A DNA stretch of 64,000 nucleotides from Diabrotica undecimpunctata (Eukaryota > Arthropoda > Insecta > Coleoptera > Chrysomelidae): the NCBI RefSeq assembly GCF_040954645.1, contig NC_092807.1, positions 83,456,608 to 83,520,607 of the forward strand, given 5' to 3'. Positions 42,104 through 53,468 of this stretch are shown piece after piece (position 1 is the first letter of the stretch; every line of letters begins with the position of its first letter). The translations under genes were made by a program, and so were the position numbers. A model generated the notes under the pieces. It was given only the letters and a program-made list of their open reading frames with translations. It did no database searches and was not told the origin of the DNA.

Positions 42104-42499
42104 TTAGTTCTGGGTAGCCCCAAAGTTCGGTATTACATATATGCAACGCTAGGATAATGTTATACCGTATTTCGGCAAAAATAAACATAAGACGTGATTT
42201 CATTCCCAGTGAATTATTTACTAAGATTTATAAATCATTGTTAACTGCCAGTTGGATAGCGATGATCATTGAAAAGATATCATGTATCAGGTATCAATTT
42301 CATGGTCACTGTGTCATCACATATGATAAATATTATGATATTCTCGTCGATTTGAGGAACAACGATTATTGCCATCTAGGGATTTACCAACAGAGAATTT
42401 TAAGAAACTATTTTGTTTTTATGTAATACATAAACGTCTTTATGGGAATGTATTTCTTATTTGGCATTTATGGGTTTTTTTTTTCATTTTAGGCACGGT

Positions 42500-43268
42500 T
42501 TTACCCTTGAAGAAGCACTTCAAATAGCTTACAATAATAGATTTAGATGCCATCTACACAGAACCTCCAGAAGTAAACGTCCTCACAGACGAAGAATCTG
42601 GAGATGAAATTGATGATGGAGATCTTCACCATTTGCCAGGGAGACAACTTCGTACCTAAGCCGAGATAAAACTTTTAAATAATAATAGAATTGGCGCCAC
42701 TGAAGCCAGCGCACCTAGAGATGAGCCATCAAAATGTTCATATTCTTGGTTAAAAGGAGGTGATTTTCAAAATCGTCTGCATACTTTTTCAACACCAAAT
42801 TTTTCTGATTATGAGAATTTAACACTTGTTGAATCGTTCGAGTTATTATGGGATGGCCCGTTATTCCAGTACTTAGAGTATATGTTCTTTTCAAAAATGC
42901 TGCAGACCCATATATCTCATTAAACAATTGAAATGCTTTATTGGCATTTTGATTTTTAGTGGATACGATCCAAAACCAAAAAAGAGCTTTTACTGGGATT
43001 CAAAACCGGACATGGAGCATCGTTTTGTTAAAAATGCAATGAGGCGTAATCGATTCGAGCACATTATGCAATTTGTACATTGGGCAGACAATAATAGCAT
43101 AAACCCCAAGAATAAAGCATGGAAAGTGGAAAGATATTCCAAACAAGAAAAGACGATGATGCGCATTTGAAAATTGCACTTCTGTTGTTAGAACCACGTT
43201 AGAACCATGTGTAGAAAGTGTGATTTGTGGTTGTGCATTGATTGTAATGCGCAGTTTCATACAAAATA
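42500..43268 (+). pseudogene. piggyBac transposase, N- and C-terminal parts only
   Basis: The N-terminal region reads DLDAIYTEPPEVNVLTDEES (about 42543), then the FSTPNFSDYENLTLVESFEL block, then KCFIGILIFSGYDPKPKKSF and RNRFEHIMQFVHWADNNSIN (42930-43110), the piggyBac DDE_Tnp_1_7 pattern. After KVERYSK the sequence jumps at about 43170 to the C-terminal Cys-rich domain MCRKCDLWLCIDCNAQFHTK (43200-43268). The catalytic core with its Asp residues is deleted. Stops and frame changes are also present, so it is inactive. Confidence 0.85.
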
Positions 43269-43522
43269 ATTCTCTATACATACCTATGTAAAACATATTT
43301 TTTGTTTAAATATATAATTTAATAAAGCTTTTGCGTTTTTTCTTATTTTGCTCCCTGTATGTCCTAGAGTGACATATATGTCACAGCTAATAACTTTTTT
43401 TTGTTAACTTTTTTTTTTGAAAATAAGCTTAGAAACTTAACTAGAGGACTAATACGAACAATAAATTAACATAAAATATATCATTTTTTAAAAATATAAT
43501 AATTCAGGATATTAAGGGTTAA

Positions 43523-44893
43523 CGAAGAAAATCTACAACAAGGAAATGACGAAGATAATGACATTGAAGATAATGATGATGATGGAGAGACTATACATAC
43601 TAGTATAGAGGATCCAATACTAGAAAAGCTCATTTCTGATAAACATCTCAATGTTTTTGATCACCAAATTGTAATTGATTTTGTTTTACATTCAGCTGCT
43701 AAACCAAAATGGAAAACATATTTCCCTTAGAGAAATACTTTATATCCAAATTTCCAAAAATAATATCGTAGAAAAAACTATTAATATATTCAAAAATTAC
43801 ATTGACCCAAAATACAAATATGCTGTGTACTTCAAAGAGGACATCTTTATACCTGAAATATTAGAAACGTTAAAAAATACATTTAAAAATTCTGTTTACA
43901 AGTTAATAAAATGTAACAGCATCTTAAAAGATTTAGTAGACAAAGATGAACAGCATGGAAAAATAAGGTTATTTTATGAAGGAAAAACTAATCACCGAGG
44001 CATTCTAGAAACAGAAACTAGAATCAAACGTACCTACTATTGACCAGGAATAAAACAAGATGTAACAGATTTTATAAATAATTCTAATATTTGCCAAGCA
44101 AATAAATATGATCGATGAAATAAAATCAAAAATTAATGATTACACCCACAGCTACAAAACCGTTTGAAATAATATTTTCAGACATTTTTCAAAGTCAAGG
44201 CCAAAAGTTTCTTAGTATAATAGACACATTTTCTAAAGACGGTCAAGCATACCCACTTTCAGCTTTGACAAGTACTGAAATTGTAAGAGCTTTTTTAACC
44301 TTCATGACACATCATGGAATTCCTGATCTAGTATCTATGGACTGAGGCACAGAATTAAAAAACTCTGTTGTACAAGAATTCTTCGACATACATAAAGTAA
44401 AAACTAAAAAATTAATAGTACCCAATCTAAAGGATCTATAGAGAGATTTCATTCTACTCTAATAGAACATCTACGAATAATAAGAAGCAAATCAGATGGA
44501 AAAATTGATATCTTAAATCAAATGCCTTATGCTATTTTAGGATATACTAACTCAATACATTCCGTAACTCAACAAAAGCCTATAGATATTATAAATGGAC
44601 ACGTTAACACTAAAAAAATATTTGTTATGAACATAGACCAAAAACTGATTAATAATTATATGCAAAAACATAGAGATATGACCAAAGAGATCTATAAAGA
44701 ACTTCATAAAAGATTGATCGAACAAAAAGGAAAAGGTATTGAATTTAACAATAAGGATCAACACGAACCACTCGCATACGAAGAAGACAGTGATGTTTAC
44801 AGGAAAAACACTACACTTGTACGAAATAAACTTAACCCTAAATTTATGAAAGATAAAGTTGTTAAAGATACAAAAATTAAAGTTACTACTTAA
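43523..44893 (+). pseudogene. Errantivirus-like integrase
   Basis: Resumes after the piggyBac TTAA with an acidic linker (EDNDIEDNDDDGETIHTS), then the zinc-binding region with TNHRGILETETRIKRTYY and NICQANKYD, then the catalytic core. The first Asp is in EIIFSDIFQSQGQKFLSIID near 44180 and the second in PDLVSMD at 44338-44340, followed by a stop. The Glu helix (GSIERFHSTLIEHLRII) lies in another frame near 44440. A C-terminal part runs to 44893. At least three stops or shifts occur. Confidence 0.78.
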
Positions 44894-44912
44894 AAAAGAC
44901 TTTTACACAAAC

Positions 44913-46890
44913 AAAACTTGAAACGACCAAAAACTAACCGTAAAAACTCTTGCAGGTTCCTAATAACAACGATGATAGTCCTGGGCCTTCAACAAGCCGA
45001 GACTAAAGAAATCACTTTTACAAATCTTAAAGACAATCCTGGAATACTCTTTTATAAATTAGGTACTGCAAAAATTAAATCCAGTACTTATTCATTTATT
45101 CATTGTGTCAATTTAGAACCAATTCAAAAAGAAATTAAGACCCTAACTGTCTTACTAATAAAACACTCGTATTTTAAGGTTATTCCGTATTTATATCTAG
45201 AATGGTTATCCTAAGTATAAGGTAAATATAATACTAAAATATTTTGTTACAAATAAACTCGGTATATGTTAGTTATAAGTATTCCCACTTTATTCCGAAA
45301 TAATAGTTTGGAAATGTTGCAATCTTTTGCACAAATACATAGAACCACGCCATATTGAGTGAAATATGTCAATTTTGATTTTTCTTTGAAACTGACAACT
45401 GACACCAAATATATCTTTTTCTTTATTTGTTATCTTATATGTTGAGTTTGAGTATTTTAAAATTGCAAAAAAGTTGCAAAACGTTGCAAAAAATTGCAAA
45501 AATTGCCAGTGTCTTTTGAAAATGGATTTATTGAAAGTTTTTCTTTTTCGTGTATTTTCCATCATGTTAATTAAATTATCAACTTCCCCGACAACCGCAA
45601 CACTTCTTAAACACATTTTTTTATTATATACATAGCTACTCACAAAACAATACAAAAAATAATATATTCTTGTCACTGATGACTTTGACATTCATAAAAT
45701 AGGTTATAACACGGTTATCCCAGACTTAAACAAGGGTGTGGGTCGGTATAATCTTGGAATAAATTCTTATACCAAGTATAACTTATATCTAAGTTATTCC
45801 ATGTTTATTGTTAGTGATTTTGCCTATACCTGATTTATTCTGAGTATAAGTTTTATACTTGGTTTATTAGTTATGATGTAAAACTTTCCTACCAAAATAT
45901 AACAGCTGCAATTAAAGACGGCCTTAGTAGTCCTTATTATTCCGAATTAGAAAATTTTGATCGTGTCCTTTTCTTCCAGCTACAACTAGCTGAACAAAAA
46001 CTCCAATCACTCTTACCTAACCACAGAGCAAAAAGAGGTCTTATAGACGGACTAGGCTCAATTATTAAATGTATTACAGGAAACTTAGATACAGAAGACG
46101 CAAAACATTATTATAGAGCACTAGAAGAACTAAAAAGTAACCAAACAAAAATTGTAACTAAACTTAATAAACAAATTTCATTATCGACAGAGATTGTAGA
46201 GAATTTTATTAATATTATTTCTCTCATAAAGAGTAATCAAGAAGTAATTTTCTCTGGTTTAGAATCTATTTGTTCAAACCTTAATAAATTTATTTTTAAT
46301 TTCGAAGATTTCCTTATAACAAGAAATATTTTAGATCAATTACGTATAAGTATGAATATTATAGTACAGTTGCTAACAGACATAGAAAACTCTATAACAT
46401 TTGCGAGACTAGGTATTTTAAATAGTAGCATAGTGAAGATTAATAAACTAAAGTCAATATTAACTTAAATTATGAAATACCATTCAAGAAACGAACTAAT
46501 TTATCCGAATATCACATCAGACATAAATAAATATTATATCTTAGAAACTGAAGCGTACTACTCTAACTTGACAATTGTTTTCATTGTCTATGTTCCAATA
46601 GCTTATCCCGACGAATACTCCTACTATCATTTATACTCGATTCCTACTGTAAATCGAACTATCATAGTGCCCCCTAACACCTAACTGATAATGAATGAAA
46701 ATTTTTACCAATACACATCTGTACCATGCTCAAATCTGAAGCGCAAATTCTTCTGACCCGAGACTCATCTGAAAAGTAAAAACGAAGAAGAGTGTCTATT
46801 TCAACTTCTTCAACTGAAATCTAATCCTACGAGATGCCAAAGAATAGAAGTTCACATTTCGAAAAAATATGATCTAACAAGTAGATTAGT
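44913..46890 (+). pseudogene. Errantivirus-like envelope (baculovirus F-type), broken
   Basis: A signal-like hydrophobic start (FLITTMIVLGLQQAETKEI) lies at about 44957. The gene is interrupted by the MITE at 45155-45870 and resumes after it. A furin-type site (RAKR, 46025-46036) is followed by a Gly-rich fusion-peptide-like stretch and a heptad-rich helical region. A stop near 46470 is followed by further residues to about 46890. This layout is that of insect errantivirus envelope proteins. Stops, the insertion and the missing membrane anchor region show that it cannot be produced intact. Confidence 0.75.
45155..45870. mobile_element. Candidate MITE splitting the envelope gene
   Basis: Begins CTAATAAAACA and ends TGGTTTATTAG (11 bp with one mismatch), flanked by TTA on both sides (45152-45154 and 45871-45873), which fits a PIF/Harbinger-type MITE. 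Subterminal AAGTATAA/TTATACTT motifs recur at both ends. The envelope reading resumes soon after it. The minus-strand open frame inside (45290-45691) has no recognisable domain. Confidence 0.55.
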
Positions 46891-49205
46891 CCCACTACAT
46901 CGCTGTTTTGGTAACCAAAACCAAAATCCAAATGAACTGTACTAACACAGAAATTATTTTATTATTAAAATGACATTTAGATTTGTTCTAAGCTTTTAAG
47001 GTCGAACAGAAGAAATTGCCGTTGCCAAAAACATGAAGGCTTTAGAGCACTATGGCATGGAAGATTCTATTGCCTGTTGACAGTAGGTGTGTGTAGGAGT
47101 AGAAATATGAGTAGAGGTGGATTTTAAGGTGGTTTTAGGGATTTTTGGATTTTGGATTTAGAGTTGATTAGGTTGATTACGGGTTTGATGACATTTGACA
47201 TTTGACATTTTTTTTTAATTTTGGGTACGATATTCAAATACTTTTCCCCGCTTTGTAAACCTGAGCTGAGATTAGTGTTCCATTTAGGGTTTTATGACGT
47301 TGTAGTTGGAGAGTTTGTTGCATTTTAACATCCTGTATTCTATCTAAGAATGGATGTATACTAATTTGTTTCAGAAACTCTTTAGGTATCGGAGGGTATG
47401 CCAATTGTGACCAATGTGGGTGGTTTTAAAATTTTGCTTGTTCTAATTGTGCCTGGTTTAACTATGGAAGATGATAAGGCTGTTTGTTAAGATTCGACAT
47501 TATTTACTAAAACAATATTAGATAAAGAATCTTGCGTACTATTTTTTCTTAATTCAGCGTTGTGTCGTATTACATTAGATTGTAAATGTTTTGTTGTAGT
47601 ACTATTTTATTTTCTAAATCGGTTTTCATAATGTTATGTTTTCTGTTGTTCTTTTAATTGGTCTATTCTACTATTAATTTGACTTACCTCTAACTAAATT
47701 TTTTTGTGAATTTGAGATCTACTACCGTTTTTCTCTTTTCCTCTTGTCTACGCTTTTATTTCAGTTCTTTCTCTTCTTTTCCAACATTTCTATTCCAGCT
47801 CTTTCTCTTTTTGTCCACGCTTCTCTTTCACCACCATAGGATTTTCCTTTTCCTCTTCCATTTTAAAAACAATGCAGGGGGTCCAGACGTATACATTTCT
47901 ACAACAAATTCAGTAGATCTTGTATTAACCATTACCAACTATTTAATATCTCTTTTATCCCACCGCTCCCACTAATGTTACACTTTTTTCGTATCACTTT
48001 TATTAAAACACAAACAATATTAGAATACTTAAAAACAACTTTAACCAAATGGCAGAGCTATTCAAAAATTCAATTACTACTACTACTTAGAATGTCAACT
48101 TTCTGTGTTTATATGTATTTTTTGACGTTCCAGACCTTACGAGACATTTCGGAATTTTTCGATGACATTTCAAACATTCTAGATTTTTAATATTTTTTTT
48201 TGTCAAGGTACTTTTTCTATATGGAATAAATCTTGCAGAACTATCGTAACAAACTATTACTACCACATATTTTTTATTATATGTTTTTACATTTACGATA
48301 CCTGAAACAAATATAACACTAAATTTCTCCACACTCATTAATTTTTCTCAGATATCTAAAGTTCTTAGATTTGTTCTTGAGTTTTGAGATTTTCTTACTT
48401 TTTGTGTTGTTTTTCTTTCGGCCTTCTTGGTATAAATCTTCTTATTGGTGTGGAAAGTTAAATTTAATCTGTTTTAATGTAAGTGTTGCATTGCATGTAT
48501 TAGATATAACGGGATTTTCTTGGATATTACTAAACTTTTCACTCCTTCTGATATCATGCAGAGCCAAATACATGTTATGCATATGGTTTGTTTTAAGTGA
48601 ATATCAAAATATCATTATTGTTATTTTTAATTATATATTACAGGTGTAAAAACTACTTCAAAAGTTTGTTCTACCTTATTTGCCTAAATCAGAGGAACAT
48701 TTCTGTATAGATTATATCTTTTTTGACTAATCAGAACAGATAATACATGAACATAAAATCATATTGCTAATATCGAATTAACTACCCCAATTCTCATCGA
48801 TAATTTAGTGCTGTAAGTCTTGATGAATTATAGAAACGTTGGACATTTTGACAGTTCGTTTCTCTAAATTAAGGAAAATGATATGTTAAGATTACAGAGT
48901 GAAGGAATTCTTTACTTAATTAAGTACAAAAGTTTAGTTAAATTGAGCTCCTAGAAATAAAACTTGGACTTTAAACTTTAGAGGAAAGAGAAGATAATCA
49001 AATATTAAAGTGATAAACGACGTTTAAACAAAAAATGCGATCTATAATAATTACTAAGTATTAGCAATTCTTAATGTAAAATATGAATTTTTAAAATCAT
49101 TTATTTTGTAGGTACTACTTGCTTGCAATTTTTAGTTTGTAGTTTGTAAGTTTTAAAGTATGAACTGAATACTTTTAATCTATATAACAAATCTTTTTAT
49201 TTCAG
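46891..49205. other. Intron remainder downstream of the errantivirus
   Basis: No LTR matching the 19.2-kb one was seen here, so the errantivirus 3' end is missing or too decayed to read. Apart from the coding-like minus-strand stretch at 47225-47890, I see only AT-rich sequence. Confidence 0.4.
47225..47890 (-). other. Coding-like but broken stretch of unknown family
   Basis: Minus strand: a Lys/Glu-rich part near 47.9-47.7 kb, then heptad-like SQINSRIDQLKEQQKT near 47.67 kb, then HPHWSQLAYPPIPKEFLKQI and SIHPFLDRIQDVKMQQTLQL at about 47.44-47.30 kb. Stops and frame changes interrupt it. The composition resembles a retroelement Gag, but I recognise no family. Confidence 0.35.
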
Positions 49206-49366
49206 AACATTCATGAAAGAAGACCAAACGTCAAATCGTTTTAAAATGTATACTGCACTTTCGATTATAGTTCCAGTAAGTATGTTACTGATTTCTATAA
49301 TTCCTACAGGGATTCCAGATGTTCCTCGACTTTTTACAAAAAACTTGGGAATGTGTACATTTAAAG
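49206..49366 (+). CDS. Methuselah-like GPCR, exon with TM4 and extracellular loop 2
   Basis: A 161-nt exon between CTTTTTATTTCAG (ending 49205) and donor GTATGT at 49367. The first base completes Lys from the exon at 9567; the frame then reads TFMKEDQTSNRFKMYTALSI, the hydrophobic IVPVSMLLISIIP and GIPDVPRLFTKNLGMCTFK. This matches TM4 and loop 2 of Methuselah-like receptors, including the Cys that bonds to the TM3-side Cys. It ends in phase 1. Exons for TM5-TM7 must lie beyond the window or in sequence I could not recognise. No stop or frameshift. Confidence 0.82.
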
Positions 49367-49830
49367 GTATGTTAAATTGTGTTTTTAGGTTCCTAATTTC
49401 AAAATGTATTTTTTGTTTTATTTTGTTTATTTATTTATAATTTACATTATTAATGATAATGAAACTTTTAGATATAGCCTAAAGAAACGTAAATATAAAT
49501 TAAAGACAAAAAATGTGTAAAGACTGGTTTTTATAAATTAAAATCCTTCATGTTGAATTCTTGTCTTAAATAATAGTAACTAAATTATTAGCAAACACGT
49601 GATAGAAATAAATTTTATCAGTACACAATTAATAAATAAAAATGTATGTAGTATAATGATATACATATGAACGAATTTAAAACGGAACATACAATTTAAT
49701 ATAATGTCTGTTTGAACTGCATTTGAAATAGTGGACCAATATAAAACTTGTACAAAAATAAATCCATACCCTGTGATAGACATTGTATAAAATATCGTTC
49801 AACTATCTGTCTCCTCTAAAGGAAAGAGGA
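49367..49830 (+). other. Start of the next receptor intron
   Basis: AT-rich, with no exon or element recognised. The pogo-like element begins at its right edge, next to a CTCCTCTAAAGGAAAGAGGAG palindrome at 49811-49831. Confidence 0.45.
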
Positions 49831-49939
49831 GCTTGCCTAATAGTCGGAGAGATAGAGCCGAAATTTTGAACTGATCAGTAATAAGACAATTCTCTATTGG
49901 AATATATTCATTATAACTGGGTTAAGACTTTGCCTTACA

Positions 49940-50245
49940 GGCGGACGCCCCTCGTGGTACAGGGGGTGGCTATACAGGGATGAAGTTGTAATTTTTTTTC
50001 GGAAAAATTAACGATCGATAATATGGCTGAAAATTTGCCCAGAGTAAGATCTTGGTATAACTAGACGAAATCCCAAAGGGCGGACGAGAGAGTGGATACA
50101 TAAGGGGTGGCGGACAGGGGTGAAGTTGCAATTTTTTGGGGAAAAATTAACGATAAGTAATATGTCCGCCATTTTCATGGCTCATTATTTAGCCCCTAAA
50201 AACTCTAAATCGAAAAGAGCGGACAGCTGGGTTGGTACAGAGAGC
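49940..50245. repeat. Tandem units at the left end of the pogo-like element
   Basis: A unit starting GGCGGACG and running through GGGGTGGC, CAGGG.TGAAGTTG.AATTTTTT and AAAAATTAACGAT occurs at about 49940 and, diverged, at about 50079, with a partial third (GCGGACAGCTGGGTTGGTAC) near 50220. The spacing is about 140 bp. The right end has only one unit. Confidence 0.7.
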
Positions 50246-50273
50246 CATAAAACGGGATCAAATGTACCACTTG

Positions 50274-50739
50274 TGTCCAATATCAAATCTTCAGAATTCA
50301 TATCCGAAATTGGACAGTATAATTTTATCACCCAGTAGACCGAATGAATCTATTTGTTATTAAATACACACACGTAGTTAATTAGGTTACATACACATTT
50401 GGTCAATTATAAATAATAATTTGGACATCAGTCAAAAGTACTGACAAAGTTAAACAATTTACATAAATTAAATACACATATCACGCTAGGTACGCGAAAA
50501 ATATTGACCCAAATAGAATTTATATAAAACTAATATCTCTTGACTAGAGAAATATTCAATCAATATTCACTCAACGAACATATAGTCTTCAACGATCAAC
50601 TTCATCAGTCTCTACTCAAAGTAATCCCGGGTCTACACCCATAGTGTACGTCTCAACAATAAACTCTGCTACTATTATTTGGTGTTTCCATTACAACAGA
50701 ACGAACATCTTCACTGAGCCAACGAGGGGAATTTGTTCA
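50274..50739 (+). repeat. BEL/Pao 5' LTR
   Basis: 466 bp, TGTCCAATATCAAATC to GGGGAATTTGTTCA. It is followed at 50740 by TGGTCCTATCGAG, a candidate primer-binding site. Confidence 0.93.
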
Positions 50740-50837
50740 TGGTCCTATCGAGAAACAGAATACTTCAAGGAAGTTTGAGAGAGCCTATACAGTCCACGCC
50801 AGCAACACCCTCAGTAGCAGAGAGAGACCACTAGACC

Positions 50838-51178
50838 CGGGAGAACGAGAGCAGTACCAAAGCCGAGAGCCATACTAGAGCCGAGAGCGGTACCAAAGCC
50901 GAGAGCCATACTAGAGCCGAGAGCAGTACCAAAGCCGAGAGCCATACTAGAGCCGAGAGCGGTACTAGAGCCGAGAGCGGTACCAAAGCCGAGAGCCATA
51001 CTAGAGCCGAGAGCGGTACCAAAGCCGAGAGCCATACTAGAGCCGAGAGCGGTACCAGAGCCGAGAGCAGTACCAAAGCCGAGAGCCATACTAGAGCCGA
51101 GAGCAGTACCAAAGCCGAGAGCCATATTAGAGCCGAGAGCAGTACCAAAGCCGAGAGCCAAACTAGAGCCGCAGAGCA
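50838..51178. repeat. 18-bp minisatellite in the BEL leader
   Basis: About 19 copies of an 18-bp unit such as GAGCCGAGAGCGGTACCA, alternating between GTACCAAA and CATACTAG versions to give a 36-bp higher-order unit. It lies between the primer-site region and gag. The long minus-strand open frame here is only a product of the repeat. Confidence 0.93.
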
Positions 51179-51585
51179 GCCAAAGGACAGGACCGATTGC
51201 AGAACCCACCAGAAGCGAGGGATACTTAACGTCTAAGAACACAAAAAACCGTAAGTTTTTAAATAATTACAAAATCTTCCAACTTTTACAATCTTACAAT
51301 TTAACAAGTTTTTTTTTTTATTACAATTTAACAATTTAGAACAACAATCTCCACTCTATCAATCGTATAATAATGTACTTTAGAATGCATACCATTTAAA
51401 TAATACAGAGAATTGATAAAACAAAAATAAACGTCATTCACAACTATAATTAACTAAACAGTAATTTTGTATGACAATTTGAAAAAAGAAACGTTCATAC
51501 ATATAGCTTGCTTTTAATTACAATTAAATATTTTATTTCGAAAAATTAAAATAATTACGTAGCAAATAATTTCATTTATTTTGAT

Positions 51586-51589
<4 letters not shown>

Positions 51590-51660
<71 letters not shown>
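51590..51660. repeat. (AT)n microsatellite in the BEL leader
   Basis: About 70 bp of AT repeats with one TGTA interruption, just upstream of gag. Confidence 0.92.
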
Positions 51661-51661
<1 letters not shown>

Positions 51662-51866
51662 CATTATAAGAGTGTGTGGATTACATCTTGACCTACCTCA
51701 ATGCAAAGAATAGCACAGCAGGCAAGGTCAAACTCATATTTAGCTAAATTGCACATTCCGATAGAAAAGAAAGTGTTATAATACAGGTATACTTATTTAA
51801 TACATAACGTACATTTAGTATTGTCTAATATATTTACCGCTGAATGTAAAAATTTTTAAAATAATC

Positions 51867-53468
51867 ATGGAGAGTCTATACGTTAAGCAAGCGGAAATAG
51901 GAACAGAAATAGTGAAACTCGTTTCAAATACAAAAAAGGATTCCCAATCTCGGAAAAATCAACAATACATCCGGGATAGACAGGAAAAATTAGAAGAATA
52001 TTGGGCAAAATTTTTAAATAACCACGAAAAGCTGCTAGAAGGGGGTATAACGAAAGAAAAATATTTTGAAACAAAATACTATGATCAGGTATTTAAGACA
52101 TACATTGAGGGGAAAACCCTGTTGGAAGAATATGGAAGGGTGCTGGAAAGAGGAAAAGCACCGAAAGTAAAGGAGATACAGATAAGAAAACAAAGAATCG
52201 AGGAATTATTACGGCCAGAAAATGAACAAGACTTGCAGGAGGATGAAGAATTGCAGTCAGAGTTAAGAGAATACATGGAAAAGGTGAATACACTAATGAT
52301 TGAAGCAGCAGTAAATGAGGAACTGGACGCTACAGATATTGGAGAAGTAGAGAGAATAAACCATCTAAAGAGGAAAGTCAGGGAAGTTTTAAAGAAAATA
52401 AGGCCAGGAATGCAACGGCCAGAAAGCACACAGAGGAGGGACGGTGTGACATTGCCGCAGGTAAAAATCCCTGTGTATGAAGGCAGATATGAAACGTGGA
52501 GAACTTTCCACGATCTGTTTACTAAAGTAATACATGAAAACGACCAGTTATCAAACGCAGAAAAAATGCAGTACCTAAAAACTCAAGTAAGAGGGGAAGC
52601 CAACAGAATGATATAACACTTAAACATATCCGAGGCCAACTACGAAGTGGCCTGGAACATGCTAAAAGATAGGTATAAGAACCCAAGGATGATATTGTTT
52701 AAATTAATAGACAGGATGCTACTAGCGCAGGAAGTAAAGGAATCTTCTGCTAGAGCATTGAAATCACTACATGACACCTTCCACGAAAGTCTGGAAGCCA
52801 TAGGAGGGTTAGGAACAGACACGGAAGCGTGGAGCCCATTGATAGCCCGAATTATCATAACGAAATGGGACAATGAAACTAGGAGGCTGTACGAAAACCA
52901 CATTGGAGACAGTAGAGAGATACCGACGTACAAATCGACACAAACATTCTTACAGCGAAGATTTCAGACACTGGAACTGCTGGAGTCAGAAAAAAGACAA
53001 GAGAAGCAAGGAGGATCTCGTAGGAAACCAAGAACACATTGCGTGATATGCAACGGAGATCACGGAGTACCGAACTGCAGAGAATTTCAGGAACTCAATG
53101 TAAGAGACCGGAACAGGATGATAAAAGAAAAAGGATTGTGTACAAACTGCCTAGCACATAAAAAAGAAAAACAATGTTATTCACAATATAGGTGCAGACA
53201 CTGTGGCGGAGACCACCACCATATGTTGCATTATGAAAAAGGAAACACAAGCAACAAAAGAAACTCCAATGAAACGAAACGAGAACAAACACAAGAAAGA
53301 AATGGAAGAGATTCAAACAATAGAAGAAACGGGTACCAAGCTGATAGGTACAGAGGAGGAAATAATAATCCATACAACGCCAGAGAACAAAATAACGGAA
53401 GGCGAGAAAATACACAAGATACCAATGGGCCTAGGAATAGCAACGACCAGCAAAGAGGGCAGAATTGA
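51867..53468 (+). pseudogene. BEL/Pao Gag with one internal stop
   Basis: Begins MESLYVKQAEIGTEIVKL. A charged helical region is followed by LPQVKIPVYEGRYETWRTFH, the DUF1759-type Gag core of BEL elements. An in-frame TAA at 52614-52616 splits it; the frame continues unchanged through [20 protein letters not shown] and a Cys/His-rich region ([39 protein letters not shown]) near 53.04-53.23 kb. It ends in an Asn/Arg-rich tail and TGA at 53466-53468. The next codons stay in the same frame into Pol, which is usual for BEL elements, so this second stop may be either a mutation or a recoding site. Confidence 0.85.

Larger units (their letters stand above)
40724..43518. mobile_element. piggyBac element with TTAA target duplication
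   Basis: Termini CCCTTAATATCCT (40724) and AGGATATTAAGGG (ending 43518) are perfect 13-bp inverted repeats flanked by TTAA on both sides (40720-40723 and 43519-43522). Subterminal motifs like CCTAG.GTGACATATA occur near both ends. The host Pol frame reads straight across the removed insertion. It carries a degraded transposase at its right side and a PIF/Harbinger insertion at its left. Confidence 0.93.
9646..49205 (+). other. Giant receptor intron (about 39.6 kb) filled with transposable elements
   Basis: Bounded by GTAAGT at 9646 and TTTTTATTTCAG ending at 49205, with matching codon phase on both sides. It contains the inverted-repeat element at 10.8-16.3 kb, a LINE at 16.5-19.2 kb, and the errantivirus-like element with its nested I LINE, two Gypsy copies, RTE copies, piggyBac, PIF/Harbinger and MITE. 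I found no further receptor exon within it, and TM3 to TM4 follows directly, so none is expected. Confidence 0.7.

Noticed and set aside
45290..45691. 133-codon minus frame as a gene
   Set aside because: It lies within a candidate MITE with TTA duplications and has no domain or conserved motif.
47706..47975. Phe/Leu/Ser-rich + frame as a membrane protein
   Set aside because: It is the complement of a Lys/Glu-rich stretch on the minus strand and lacks splice or start context.
46940..49200. 3' LTR of the errantivirus-like element
   Set aside because: I looked for the 19.2-kb LTR sequence (such as AGTTATAGTCGTTGACC) and did not see it.
50811..51242. 143-codon Leu/Gly/Ala-rich minus-strand frame
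   Set aside because: Produced by the 18-bp minisatellite, whose length is a multiple of three; another frame on the same strand is also open.
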